DNA of 64,000 nucleotides. It comes from Haemonchus contortus. Taxonomy: Eukaryota > Nematoda > Chromadorea > Rhabditida > Trichostrongylidae. The DNA lies in the NCBI GenBank assembly GCA_000469685.2, contig LS997562.1, positions 17,254,614 to 17,318,613 on the forward strand, written 5' to 3'. Below, piece after piece: positions 52,093-64,000 of this stretch. Within the stretch, counting starts at the first letter, position 1. The number at the start of each line of letters is the position of its first letter. The notes under the pieces were generated by a model that saw nothing but the letters and a program-made list of their open reading frames with translations, was not told the DNA's origin and made no database searches. A program made the translations under genes and the position numbers.

Positions 52093-55000
52093 ATGCCTCG
52101 CACTTATGCCGAAGAGTGCGCCTTCATCGAGCGTGTATCAGAATGTAAATTCAAAATTAGGAAAGGATTTGTACCAAATATGAATGTAAGATCAATAGAT
52201 TACATTTTTGATTTTTCCCTGCAATTCTAGGGCTGCAATAATACCTATTTCAGGTAGAATGTCGATTTTATGTTAATAAAAAACTTGAAGAGCTCATGTT
52301 CGAAGAACTACGGCTGTCGATTGGGCGAGTTAAGTTTTCATTTCAATAAGTTGGAACGGTCATGTTTCTCCTTCACTATGTTGAACATGATAATAGCACT
52401 GGTATTTCGATTCTTGGAGTACTATACGCGAAGATGTTGCATTAGAAATTAAAATGAAGTTTGTGTATTTTATGAAGCACTGGCCATATTTTGTGTAAGC
52501 GTCAACTGCACCTATTCATTGGTATCATAGGCTTCCCACACTATCATCCCACCTGTACAATCTGTCTTAACGTCGATCATCGATTCCCTTTTTTAGCTTT
52601 TTAGCGTCTCCATCCGTTCCTTTCGCGAGCCAGAGTAGTCCAATGGATTGTTCGCGCGCGAGGGACTCGAGGCGTAGTATTTCTTTGGTTCACAGCTTCC
52701 ATGAACAAGTCACAGCATCGCGTTGGCGGCCATCCTGGTGCTCGTTTGACATTCTGAGAGATCCAGATAGAACCGCTTTGGTCCAATCGGTCCATCGTAA
52801 TATCGCACAACGTGTCCGACACATCTGATCTTCGTTCGTTGAGAATCTCGAAACTCTGGATTTCCTTCTGCATTTGCATGTGTAGAGAAATTCCCAGCAT
52901 CCTACTTTTCAAAGCGCTCTGAATGACACTGACTGCATGTTCATCCTGCTTTTGTAGAGTGCAGATCTCCAAGATTTGCATCAAAGCGGGCAGGATTGCA
53001 GGTCAAAAAAAGAGACTCCGTACTTATAAGCCCACGTTGAATGCGTACATGATGACGGTTAAGCATATCCCAACGGTTTCTGCTGGTGATCTCACTGTGC
53101 TTTATCTTCTTGTTAATCCTTATTCAGATGATACTCTAGAGAAATAGCGAAAAAGTAGCCGTGCCAAGATCATACAAGAGCATCTTGCAATTGACACCAA
53201 CATCTCGCAGAGCTTGCGCCTTTTCTTTTTGCCATTGAAACAGAAATAAGTCCATCTGATTGCTTTGCTCGTTACTTCGAATCCTAACTTATGAATTTCA
53301 GGCGTTGGTGGGTTCCTTCCTGCTGTCCGCCAGTTGGGCAACGTCGCTGCTCTGCCAGGAATTGTTGGCTACTCTATTGGGCTTCCTGACATCCATTCAG
53401 GATATGGATTTTCTATTGGTAATATTGCGGCATTTGATTGTGGAGATAAAAACTCAGTCATCTCTCCAGGTGAGAATGATCGTTACAAGTGAACTTATGT
53501 GTCCTGTTCATTGCAACATTGAGGTTCATCCATTGGGAGAACACACACTTCACCGACGCGCAATGTTTCACCGACCGACCGACACCGTTGCTGGCCACGT
53601 GTTGAAAAGGCAGGACAGATTGCCTTCGGGGCCGCGTGAGTCGCGAGGGCACGTGATCTATCGGTGTCCAATGTTGTCAACACGTGGCCAGGAACGCCGT
53701 CGGTCGGTGGAAACAATGCACATCGAGGAAGCCTGAATGCACCCATTGAGCCTCAGCAGGGAGCTGTAATAAACAGCATTTCCAAAACGTAGTTCAGTAA
53801 TGCACATCTTTTGAAATGCGTCATTTCTATGACTGTTTTAGTAGAAGTCACACTCATTCGAACACAATCAATTCTCTTGTTATACAGTTAATTTTTGCAG
53901 GAGGAGTAGGTTTTGATATCAATTGCGGTGTTCGATTAATTAGAACTAATCTTACAGAGAAGGATGTACAACCTGTAAAAGTTGGTTTTTCTTCGGAAAG
54001 TCGGTTCAGGTTAAGGACTCGACCAAAACTGCACAATTTTTATAGGAGCAGCTTACACAAGCCTTGTTCGATTATATTCCTGTTGGAGTGGGTTCCCGTG
54101 GTGCAATACCAATGTCGGCCTCTGATCTCGTTGAGTGAGTTTGCTGATACAAATTTAGAAAAAGTTCATGTGTTCAACTTCCTCTCTCTGAATCTTCTTC
54201 TTCTAGAATAATCTTTGAAGGGCAACTGTATGCCCGAAATGTTTTTTTCTTGTTTAAGAACTATCACTTCAGCAGAGAAAAATTCCCGAAAAATAAGGAA
54301 AAATCTATTATCTTAATCAGCGACATATTAGTTACCTTCCCGTTTGTGATCCTTCTGCAGTCATTGCTGGAATTTAGTTCCCTTCAATCCTCTCTCTTTT
54401 TGCCACGCCCGCCTGTCATTAGATGACAGTATATTCATTGACATGAAACGAATGGTAATCTGATGATGTTAAACTGGAAGACTCCGTGACCCTGCACCTC
54501 AGCTTGGGGCAGAAACCATGAGAAGAGTCTCTCAGAGGCCAGCAAATTAGAAGGAACAACTTCACTATTATAAAATACAGACGTCATGGGTTGGAGATGT
54601 AAATGATGCGTTCGGAGGGAATACCCAGGAAGAAGGTTATTTATACGTTGAGCCCTGTTGGGTCCTAAAAATCCGAACCAATTCGGTTACGTTGTATAGA
54701 TCGGTATTGGCTTGTGTTCTGGTTAGAATCAGTAGTACTTTCCCGATTTCGCGGCAGAGGTGTGCAGCGTATACATATAGCATGATGGGAAGGAAGTAAG
54801 AAGGGGGTGAAAAGAGATGGGGAGGGGCAAAAATCGGCACCCTTCTGCGCAGTGATTCTCTATTCTACAAAATCTTATTTTCTCCGTTCATCAGCACCCG
54901 TCTTCATATGGTACTGTTGTCAAGTGGTAATCTCGCTCGATATAAACCACAAATGTCCGTTTTTCTGTATGTCTGTATGTTATTATGTCTGTTTCACTGT

Positions 55001-58000
55001 AACTATCTCATCACTATCACTGTATCTAAGGCGTCGTTTGGAAATCAAGTGGAACAGCTCAGACTGGTTGAAACAAGTGGGATTTGGGGATGAATAAGTG
55101 GGAAATGAGCCGAACTTCTTGGGTACACGTGCTCGTAGCTAGGATCCGCCCACTGGGGGCGGGGCTTGCACCAATAGTGTAGTTCGCCGTAAATCTGTAA
55201 CTTCTTTGCTCCTGAGGCTAGAGTACACAAATCTGGCAGAGATGTTGGTGGCAAGATGGGAACACTAATGGTAGGTGACAGGTGTGGACTCCGCTTAGTG
55301 GGGGCGGGGCTTTCTCAAAAATAGTGCATTTGGACCTGATTTATACTCTTCAAAAAGGGTAAGTACATTGATCGGGACCGATTATGAAATTTGGTTCACT
55401 TCTTGCGTAAGACCGCTACCCAGCGGAGCATGCGATTCGATGAAGGATCGAGGGTTCTCTCTGCTTTAATATCACTCATAGCAAAACTTATCCGACCACT
55501 AGCAGCATTTGATCCTTACCTAATGACGTATCAATAGATAAAATTAGCTACATACATAAAGATATTTGATAATGGTATTATTATGACTCGACAACATTTG
55601 CGAGTACCATCCAAGGGTTGGATGCCTGCCAGTTAAGTCTTCAATGGGTCATTATTTTTAACATCACCAGCGACAGACCGAGACGGACAGATTCTAATCA
55701 GAGGCACATTTTGAATATCGTTTGCACGCCTTATTATTCCTCTATCGAACTTCGTGTTCCGAGAAGTATCATTCGCTTCAAAGAAGGAGTGTGCTGTTTG
55801 TCGTTTATCACAACTCTATCATAAGAAGAAGGGAAGCCCGGCGTCAGCTGGGCGGTTCCACTGTCTCTATATAGAAAGCGGTAACTTTGTGTGTCTGTTT
55901 GTGGGTCGTTTTGTGCGTCTTTCTGAAAGTCACGCAGGCACGACGAAGATTGTGAATGTCACGTGAGCGCGGTGAGGAAGCAGTAATGAAATTGGAAGTC
56001 AGTCGATACTGTTTATATTGGTCCTCTAACAAGTCGTAGGTAAGCGGTAGTGGGCATGTGGTGTCCGCATTCGCGTGCGTAGCCCACTGGACAAAAAAAA
56101 GCGTATATCCTGCTGTAACTCTCGTCGAGGCACTGTCCCTTAGCCGAAGAGCTCAACAGCTCCCACAGTGTGCTGCGCTCTATGTCCAGGAAAGAAGTCG
56201 CATACAGCGTGAGCAAGCGAAATCACATATGAAGCGATAGTGCAGCGATAGGTTGCAATTCATCTTAATGCTTCTGGTTGCTGTCACAGAAAAACCACAG
56301 TACGATTTAGTGCTCATCCTGGTTGTAGAATAGCTTACGATGCAAATAGCTTGCAGGGATATTGATTGCGATGGTAGAAAAAAATACTGAAAAGGTCGTT
56401 TCTGCATTTATTGGCGTTTACTATTTAGATCTGCTAGGCGGATGCGCATTTTTATTTGAGGGTCCAGGAAGTTGAATTCGGATGACATGGGTTTGAGAAG
56501 ATATTAACTTCTTTAAGGGTCCTTCTCTAGGCATGAGTAGCTTATCTTCAGCAACGTGTTAATTTACCTGCTTTGTAGGTCCAGTGGGATAGCCGATATA
56601 TTTAGATGTAGTAAAAGTGATTTTGTTTTTTCTTTTCTATTCAAAACAAAACGATTCAGGGAAGTTTAGGAGTAGATAATGAGCGACTGGAGAAAGTGGA
56701 TAAGGAAGCTGCAAGCTGCCGATAGGGTAAAAGGAGCCTGTCGACAGTTCGCATCAATATTGACTCGATTCACCGTTAAGGGAGGGATTCACCGTATGCA
56801 ATCTTCTCTAGGGAGAATGTGTCTTCACGGAACCTTCTTTCCGGTGCAGTGTTTGGCCTCAAGTGTTCCGTGGATTAAACTTCTATAGAAGAGCTTCTCA
56901 AGTAGGAGTGATCTTATGGTCCATATGTTTCACGTCATACGCAAAACAATGAGGTCCAACGGCCTTCAATTATATAAAAGCGTACATCAAAGCAAATGTT
57001 GGAGATCAACTTGTTTTGCAGTTGTCTTGAAATGGGAATGGATTGGACATTGCGAGAAGGATACTCCTGGGCAGAGGATAAAGAACACTGCGAGGAATAT
57101 GGTCGTATGCTGCAAGCAGATGCAACGAAGGTTTCAACCAGAGCGAAGAAAAGAGGTCTTCCTCAGGTGCTGTCTCCATTGTTCACATACATATTAGACT
57201 AAACCAGAAAAGTATTTTTGTTTAGAATTATAGAGTTGGTGAGATGGTCAGGTTGAAAAATGAGTGAAGAAGTTTTCAATAATTTTGCCCATCCAGTATT
57301 CGAATTTTTACACTAGCTCTCAATTCAAAATGAGACCCAATCTGATTCACTCTGCGTTGTTCGCTCTCGAAGGTTCCAAAAGTTGGGAATTCACTGCATG
57401 AATTACATATTACAACGTTACAGCTAGGTACACTGGGTGCCGGAAACCACTATGCTGAAGTGCAGGTAGTGGACGAGATCTTCGACAAGCATGCTGCAGC
57501 TAAAATGGGAATCGATGAACTAGGTGAGTTTCTAACCCCTCCAACTGATTTTCAGGGTTCAAAACCAATATTTTGAAGGCCAAGTAGTTGTGATGCTGCA
57601 CTGTGGAAGTCGTGGTCTTGGTCACCAAGTTGCCACCGATGCATTGGTTGAAATGGAAAAGGCAATGGCCCGCGACGGTATCCACGTTAATGATCGGCAG
57701 CTGGCTTGTGCACGGATAAGCTCCACTGAAGGTAGGAAATTCTATTTTGAGAAGCTCTGCGTCATCTGAGAAATAATAGTCATGTGCTTGTCAAGGAACT
57801 GCCCAAAATCATCATTCTGGACATTCTGTCGAAGGTAGCTGGTAATCTTGCTCCTCGGAAAATAAACTTTCGACTATTTTTGTTCACTTTTTGGTAAATT
57901 GTGCATTACGTTTATTTGGGACAACCCCGAGCCCTAGCTGAAGCACTTCTCTGATGATACTTGACGACTTGAGGGTTATAGAGGGTTCCGTACCTTTGTA

Positions 58001-61000
58001 GTGCAATAACCACATCGCAGCGACGGAAAATCTGTGTGAAATTATTCGCCCTCATGGATCTAAAATGCCTCATTTTAATTTTGCGAAATATGCAATCCCT
58101 CACTTTTTGTTGTTGCTGAGCTTTTCTCTTTCCGACAGTCAACTGCCCCGTTTCTTCGTTCACTATTTCATAGAACGACGTTTGATGAATGACGTTGATT
58201 TCGCAATAGATCTTATATAATTTTACTTCAACCTTGGGTCATGAAAACTTGAGTGAGTAAAGAGTTTTTTGGCCGGATAGCGTTCCTAATGCCTCATCTC
58301 CCCACTTCCACCTGTATCTTGATCGACGTGGCAATATTTTTATTTACTTAATTGGCCGCTGATAAATTCACAAAAGTTGGCCGAAAACGAACTCGAGAAC
58401 AAGTGTGAAAGAACTCGGGATCCTGTTCACATCCGACACATCCGATGGGAATTATTTAGGGTTAGAGAGCTTATAGTATGCATCTTACTATATAGAGTAT
58501 GTGGAAGATTTTTCTTCTCTTTTCTCACCTTCTTCATTGTAACCTTGACAGATAATAAAATTTTAGACTCGTACGTCGGAGGGAAATGAATTGAGTTGTA
58601 TTCTAGGACAGGATTATCTGAAAGGAATGGCTGCTGCGGCCAATTTTGCTTGGGTGAATCGGTCATGCATGACGTTTTGTGTACGTCAAGCTTTTGCCAA
58701 CGTCTTTACGATGCAGCCAGACGATTTGGATATGCAGGTAACATCTGGAGACCGCTAGTACACATACATAGTTCGAGAGTGACTAACAAATATTCTAAGT
58801 CACAAAGTGAAAGAGTGTACATGTTTTTCCAATTAGTTCGATTAAGAAGTACATGGGAGTTTAGTGTAACTGTCGGCTCACGTTATTATATGTGTGGTCT
58901 CGAATACTACTAGAACAGCGAATAGAAGATGCAGTTCATAATGCATTTTGAGAAGGAGAAGACATACAGTAGCGCTCAAAAGTCCTCGGTGAAATGCTTT
59001 GACGCTTTTTCGTTCATAACTTTTTTCATAAAAGACCAAATCGCGAAAAATTTGGATATGTTTAACTAGAACATATTTCACCCTACCCAACACTATTTGA
59101 CTGCAAAGCTGCAATATACACACTTAGAGCAAGGTGTTTGTTGCGGTAGCAGATTTTGCTGTAGCCAAAGTTGTTGACGTCTGCACTTATTGGCACCTTA
59201 TGTGCGTTTTTCTCATCTATTGTGTTCGGCTTTACCGCTCGTACTTTTTGGACATGGCAAAAAGGAAAGAATTCCAAGAGGGACCAATGGCTGTCTTTCC
59301 AGTTGATTTTGAGTTCATGCTCTTTGGAATATCTGGAACATGGTCAGATTGCAGGTTAATAGTGGTAAATATTCACAATACGACCACGCTCCAAATATAG
59401 AAATTTAGCATGATTAGATCCAGTAGGAGAGAAGTTACGACTGAAAAGTATGGCTGAAGAACTATTTCACCGAAGGCTTTTGAGCGCTACTGCATCTATG
59501 TCAGTGATATTGGAATGCTGGATATCCACTGTTTATCGAAGCTTTTTACACGCCTCTCTATCCTATAAATAGAGCCTATCTCTCGGGGCGTATAAGAAAA
59601 TAAAATTCATGCATTGCTCTAGGAAATTACTTTTAAGCCGGTTGGTCCGAATAAAACTGAGCCTTTCTTCTATGTAGGCGCGAGTGTCTGCTTTCTAGGA
59701 ATTATCGAACTTGAATGCCTGCTGGGAGCTCGCTGTAGTTTATCACTTGAGGTGACTCTATTCGTTCGCACATATTCTTCCTCTCTTCTTCTTGATTCAA
59801 TTTATTTCTCACTTCGCTTGATTTTGCTTGCGCTCAGCTCTGACATAGTGAATCGTCGTGTCTACTAGTTTTATCGTCCGGCTAACGTTGGGCTCTCCTC
59901 CTTTTCTTGACGAACTTGTACTGGTGCCCGTATTCCTCTCGAATTTGGATTCACGGTGCAGGAGAACAGGGGTTGTGAATTTTTGACGAAACACAAATAC
60001 ACCCTTACGCCCTTCGTGAGCGCCCTGCCTGCCATGGTTGGAGTTTACGCTCATTTTGCACATCCACCGACACCCTTCCCTTAGTCCTGTCGCCTCCACC
60101 CCCTTTCAATTTGAACAGTGTAAATCTAAGAAAGAATCTTTCGCGTACGCAACACCCACCCCGTCCTCCATGAAGGTGGAATTTGGACCTGCCACTCACC
60201 ATCAGTGTTCCTATCTTGCCATCTGTCCTCCTACCGATTTTTTGAAAGTTTTAGGTTCAGATTAAGTGCTTGTCTGAAGAGCGTCCGGGTTCTAAAATAG
60301 GGCTCATAATTTTTCTCGCTTCTCTGCCGTACATGTTGAAGACGACGGGTTGTTCGAAACGTCGCCCTATTAAAGCGGTTCGATCATAACAAACTTGTAC
60401 GGCAAAGCAGTGAGAAAGATTATATAACATGTATAGGTTTCAAGAAGACCTAACATGGAAGTCACTACGCGGTAGTGCTCATTTTTCGTCTCGCAGCGTA
60501 ATTTTGAATTCAATCGGTTAAAAAGTAAACATATATGTATATGTGTAGTACACATAGAATGCATCGTATATAATTATTTAAAGATGATTTCAGATGATTT
60601 ATGACACATCACATAACGTAGCGAAAATGGAAGAGCACTTGGTAGATGGTCGCCCAGCGCAACTCTGTGTTCATCGGAAGGGAGCTACTCGAGCTTTCCC
60701 ACCACATCATCCCTTAATACCCGTTGATTACCAACTGACTGGTTTGTTTTTGTGACTCTCTGAGTGCACTTACATTGAATGTACGAAGTTTGGATGCAGG
60801 ACAACCAGTGCTGATTGGTGGTAGTATGGGAACATGCAGCTACGTTCTCACGGGAACTGAACGTGGAATGGTTGAAGCATATGGTACAACGTGTCATGGA
60901 GCGGTAGGTTTATACAATATCAAAATTTGTAGAGGACTCCATCGGGAGTTTATCGTCACCTTTCGGGTCAGCTTGGGGGGGGGGGGGAATGTGTCCTGAA

Positions 61001-61757
61001 TATAAGAGATGGATGATTTAGCCATTACCGAGGTAATGCGTTTATTCTTTCTCACCTCTAGGCATTTTAATGTTATTAGGTCCACCATCCGGCTTAGTTT
61101 TTAACGGGGATACGGTTGTTCTAAAGTAGGAAATCCATTACAAAATTCTTCCTCATAGTAGGCTAAACACGTAAATGTTGATCAAGTGCCAAATGGTGGG
61201 TTCAGGAAATGGTGCATGGTAACGACAGTGGCTCCCCTTACTCCGAACCCCTACTATAACTATCGCTCTTACAACCGAAATGAGATATTAATATCGGTTA
61301 AAGGAAAATTCCTAGACACTATTTTAGGGGCGAGCTTTATCTCGATCGAAGTCTCGACAAAAGATTCCATGGAACGAAGTCATCGAGAATTTGAAGAAGA
61401 AAGGAATATCGATCCGCTTGGCTTCTCCAAAGCTTATTATGGAAGAGGTATGCTGTTCATAGTGTTCAGATATACCTCAATAATGTTTTATTTTTTGGAC
61501 ATTCATTTTCTAAGTCGTAAGAGCTTCAAATCTGCGATAGTACTGAACTCGCGAATGGCTCTAGGCATCTAATTGAACTCCTTGGCACATTTCTATTACC
61601 AACGGAATGATTAATAAATTCCTACGCATTTCGCTCACTCTGAATTTAGGCTCCTGAATCTTACAAAGACGTCACGGACGTTGTCAATACTTGTCACACT
61701 GCGGGAATAAGTAACAAAACCGTGAAACTCCGACCTATCGCTGTTATTAAGGGTTGA
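52093..61757 (+). CDS. RTCB: RtcB tRNA-splicing ligase catalytic subunit
   Basis: Joins 2',3'-cyclic-phosphate and 5'-OH RNA ends in tRNA splicing and XBP1-type mRNA splicing. Exons: 52093-52185, 52254-~52313, 53302-53469, 53901-53980, 54046-54134, 57022-57166, 57424-57523, 57579-57731, 58607-58737, 60594-60741, 60800-60903, 61328-61447, 61650-61757. They give ~500 residues, against 505 in human. Active-site residues are present: Cys in [12 protein letters not shown], His in [10 protein letters not shown], His in [12 protein letters not shown], His in [10 protein letters not shown], and the guanylated His in TTCHGA/GRALSR, split by intron 11. It ends with LRPIAVIKG. About five residues (the ACRG block before GVGGFLPA) are missing between exons 2 and 3: exon 2 has no donor giving the required phase, so a ~16-nt micro-exon or a sequence error is likely. 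Introns carry many transposons, yet all other joins are clean. Confidence 0.93.
52601..52984 (-). pseudogene. RTE reverse transcriptase C-terminal fragment in RtcB intron 2
   Basis: The 127-codon minus-strand frame shows [40 protein letters not shown] and [19 protein letters not shown]. These are the characteristic end of nematode RTE polymerases (the RDIKR..GRPPTRW and VPRARR.HW.TLARER blocks). It is a 5'-truncated copy, same lineage as the 13.7-16.1-kb fragment and not the intact element at 482. It lies opposite to the RtcB transcript. Confidence 0.75.
53561..53718. repeat. Foldback in RtcB intron 3
   Basis: CAATGTTTCACCGACCGACC...GGCCACGTGTTGA (53561-53606) is an imperfect inverted copy of 53678-53718 (CAACACGTGGCCAGGAACGC...). 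The GC-rich centre contains GCACGTGATC. It is likely a small foldback or MITE. Confidence 0.7.
54931..55863 (+). mobile_element. Non-autonomous Helitron-like element, 933 bp, in RtcB intron 5
   Basis: Starts TCTCGCTCGATATAAACCAC after an A. The 3' hairpin GCCCGGC...GCTGGGC ends near 55853, followed by CCACTG. Internal blocks match 12323-13255, for example ATGGGAACACTAATGG, GACCGCTACCCAGC and TCGATGAAGGATC. The final CTRR looks damaged (CTG, then T). A second Helitron-like start follows immediately. Confidence 0.6.
55864..56240 (+). mobile_element. 5' part of a second Helitron-like element, tandem to the first
   Basis: TCTCTATATAGAAAGCGGTA and the GTGTGTCTGTTTGTGGGTC leader match the element at 4924. 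The shared region includes TATATTGGTCCTCTAACAAG and GCGTAGCCCACTGG. A 60-codon frame (56058-56240) with an Arg/Gln-rich end ([20 protein letters not shown]) might be a scrap of Helitron coding sequence; this is weak. The 3' end was not found. Confidence 0.55.
58967..59492. mobile_element. MITE with 29-bp terminal inverted repeats in RtcB intron 9
   Basis: CAGTAGCGCTCAAAAGTCCT... at 58967 and its complement ending at 59492 match at all but one or two positions. TA precedes the left end; the right flank is CA, so the TA duplication is imperfect. The 526-bp interior has no transposase. The termini resemble Tc1/mariner-class ends. Confidence 0.75.
60280..60470 (+). repeat. Penelope-like 3' end fragment in RtcB intron 9
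   Basis: TTGAAGACGACGGGTTGTTC GAAACGTCG, then TTGTACGGCAAAGCAG, AGATTATATAAC and TTTCAAGAAGACCTAAC match the 3' region of the Penelope-like element at 8800-8930. Only the 3' non-coding end is present. Confidence 0.65.
60336..60364 (+). ncRNA. Candidate hammerhead-type motif, Penelope 3' end, copy C
   Basis: TTGAAGA (one change from CUGANGA) followed by CGACGGGTTGTTC and GAAACGTCG. The spacing equals copies A and B. The first core base is altered, so activity is unlikely in this copy even if the motif is genuine. Confidence 0.25.
60975..60987. repeat. Poly-G tract in RtcB intron 11
   Basis: Run of 13 G within the intron that splits the CHGA/GRA active-site motif. Confidence 0.8.
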
Positions 61758-61946
61758 GCATCTACTTGAAAAAATGGTGATGTGCTTAGCTTGTCAATCA
61801 TTTGTTGTCATTCTCATTATGTTGTAGTCATTGAGTGCTCTATAAGCGCTTTCCTTAAAGCTATTATTTGTTTGTTGTTCATATTTCCGACCACGGGATT
61901 TCTGTTGATATTTACTGTTTTCTTTTGTTTCTTGCATGAAGATTTA

Positions 61947-64000
61947 TCATTGCTTTGTTTTGTCATATTCATCTCTCAAGTAGATCAGTAATTCTTCTAA
62001 GCCGATTCTTGTCTTAGCGGATACGAAAAACGTTGGATACTTCCGAAAAAGACTCCGTGTCGATTCATTATTTTGCTGAAAATGTAATGAAATAATTGAC
62101 CGAGTGAAACCACAAAGCACGGGCTAGGAATCATAAAAAAGAGCACCAGGTTATTTTTGGAAAACTTACTGCCGGATCAAGATCAATTTTATTAAGAACA
62201 ATTGCAGTGGGACGTTCGGAAAGTCCGCTCTGATATGCTTCCAGTTCTACTCGTAACAGATCAAATTGTTCTCGTAAATCACCTAACGTGATATCCAGCA
62301 CGTAAAATAGGCACCTGCAAGAAAAATTTTAGGTCAGGCTTTCACAGCTGTTGCTTGTTTTAGAAATGCACCCACCTACATCTTTCGATGTGTCGGAGAA
62401 ACGACACACCGAGGCCGCGATCTTCATGTGCACCCTCAATAAGACCAGGGATATCGGCCACTGAAACGATATTGTGAAAAAAGTAAATGATGATAGAAGG
62501 AGCTGCTAGAGCCTACGTCTAATAGCCCAGGTTTGATAGTGATAGGAGGGTAGCGGGAGGCCGAAGAAGTATGAACAGTCAAATTGACGTGGACACGTAT
62601 CCCTAGTTACTTTTACAGTCATCTATTTATTTTATTCTATGGACGTACAAACACAATTACAGCAACATGGGCAATGACCACTGGGGTAGAAGAATTTAGC
62701 CAATCCTTTAGTTACATCCAAATACTAGTGAAAACCAGCACCTTTTTATGGCTGACGCAAGAACTCCCGAAAAACAAATTTGGTTAAACACATGGCACTT
62801 GAAAAAGATTCAAAGCCATCATACCTAACAACATAAGCTTTCTATATATGGTAAATTCTTTTTTGTTTGCCTCAAAAATATTACCTTTTTTTTGCCCTAC
62901 TGTACTTATCATGTTTCCGCAAGCTAAGTGGTCAAGCCTGCACTGGTCTCTTTTATTAAACAAGTAATTTGATTGAATAAGCAAAACTCGCCTGAAATCT
63001 GTTCGAAATCGTCATAGAGAACGACACCGATGTGTGGTTTCAATGTTGTGAAGGGGTATGAGGCAACCTTCGGCTTAGCCCGTGAAATGGCGCGCAGCAG
63101 AGAGCTCAAATGACAATATGAAGTTGTGACAAAACTAGACGCAGTCAATAGCAGTAGTCTTCGGCAACATTGAAAGTATAGAGCATAGCAGATGAATTCG
63201 GGAGAGCCAAAGCAGGAAAAAGCGGGACTGCGGCGATTTTGAAGTAGCAGAGGATCAAAGTGCTCTCGGCGCTTTTTCCGATAGCATTTTCGGCTCTACT
63301 GTTCTGTTAAGTACCATTTATTCACTGCGTTCAAGACTACCGGATCATTACTGATCGACTAAGCTATAGTTGATACCAATATTACAAGTGAAGTACAAAA
63401 TTAAGAACTAACGATTTGCCAGCGTTTGGGAATCCCACCAGACCGGCTGTTGCAATTACACGCATTTCTACGTCGTAGACTACCTGAAAAGAAATTCCTC
63501 GTTTGAAGTTTGTTCCACACGGTTCTGAATATACTGCAACATAACCACAAATAGGTTAATTTGGGATTGAGAATTGACTGAAAGTGAACCGAATTATGCC
63601 TATCCCATAAGGTCATAGGAGGGGTTAGGGTAAAGCAGAAAAGGGACACCATCTAAGAAAAATTATTTTGATAAACAAGCGGAAAATTTGAGGGAGTCCC
63701 TCACCCTCCCCTCCTCTCTCGCAAGCGCTGACAGAACGAAAATTCTACCGTCCTAAGTATGGGGTGCTCTGCTTGTTTGACTTCGAAATGAATTCATAAC
63801 CATTCCATGGGATATTTGAAATGCATAATTCTTGCAGAGTAACATGACAGCCCTAAACCCGTTTTTCTTGGTTACTATCAGCTCCATCCGAAACTTACAG
63901 CCTGAATTAGGCGATCAGGCTGCTGTAAGTAAAAACCAGAGGAAAACTGATCTTCACTAACCTCTTCACCCCTACCGCCAATCTCAGCTTTGAATGGCTT
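61947..64000 (-). CDS. MTG2: Obg-family GTPase, MTG2/GTPBP5-like (5' end outside window)
   Basis: Exons on the minus strand: 64000-63962 (open), 63483-63413, 63104-62992, 62460-62376, 62314-62170, 62075-61947; all phases agree. The G domain is complete: G1 [11 protein letters not shown], switch region [16 protein letters not shown]3 [18 protein letters not shown], then [19 protein letters not shown]4 NKIDLD and G5 [13 protein letters not shown]. The N-terminal glycine-rich Obg domain is only touched (EIGGRGEE). The RCRxLFYVLD and [13 protein letters not shown] segments resemble mitochondrial MTG2/GTPBP5 more than GTPBP10, but this was judged by eye. Family members act in late large-subunit mitoribosome assembly. 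The exon 63104-62992 donor is GC (CAG/GCGAGT), not GT. It converges with RtcB. Confidence 0.88.

Noticed and set aside
53260..53736. 158-codon plus-strand frame
   Set aside because: It reads RtcB exon 3 in the wrong frame and then a foldback repeat.
57500..57685. Minus-strand frame of 61 codons
   Set aside because: Antisense shadow of RtcB exon 8.

Overview
The window looks like a gene-poor, transposon-rich stretch of a nematode genome, probably a clade V (strongylid or hookworm-like) worm. This is an inference. It rests on small-exon eukaryotic genes with TTTCAG-type acceptors, acceptors placed one base before the start codons (as in spliced-leader trans-splicing), and a mix of RTE, Penelope-like, mariner/Tc1, Helitron-like and SINE repeats typical of parasitic nematodes.

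Layout. Positions 1-43.9 kb hold no host gene that I can support. From left to right: an apparently intact RTE-type retrotransposon (482-3623) with a perfect 21-bp target-site duplication; a three-level nest in which a Helitron-like element is split by a Penelope-like element, itself split by a mariner (4924-~9020); a near-palindromic foldback element (11249-11640); a 933-bp Helitron-like element (12323-13255); a decayed RTE fragment split by a second mariner (13.7-16.1 kb); a ~123-bp minisatellite (16.85-17.5 kb); a decayed CR1/jockey-like reverse transcriptase (19.5-20.75 kb); several foldbacks and hairpins (24.9, 26.3, 26.5, 40.4 kb); three copies of a tRNA-derived SINE (31.7, 35.6, 40.5 kb); and a Tc1-like element rebuilt as a giant inverted repeat (32621-34191).

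The right third carries three conserved genes. RSPRY1 (43959-50196, +, 17 exons, 585 codons, RING plus SPRY) reads through completely. RtcB, the tRNA-splicing ligase (52093-61757, +, about 13 exons), has every catalytic metal/guanylate residue present, but its introns are filled with repeats and about five residues at the exon 2/3 join were not found. An Obg-family GTPase like mitochondrial MTG2/GTPBP5 (61947-64000, -, 5' end outside the window) converges on RtcB, with stop codons 190 bp apart. I reconstructed the gene models by hand from reading phase and family conservation; no alignment was run.

The three genes do not form an obvious operon: RSPRY1 and RtcB lie 1.9 kb apart and MTG2 is on the other strand. 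They act in separate housekeeping jobs: a probable membrane-tethered E3 ubiquitin ligase, RNA ligation in tRNA splicing and the XBP1-type stress response, and mitoribosome assembly. The most unusual structures are the Helitron/Penelope/mariner nest, the inverted-repeat Tc1 element, the hammerhead-like motif shared by three Penelope 3' ends, and the fresh RTE insertion.
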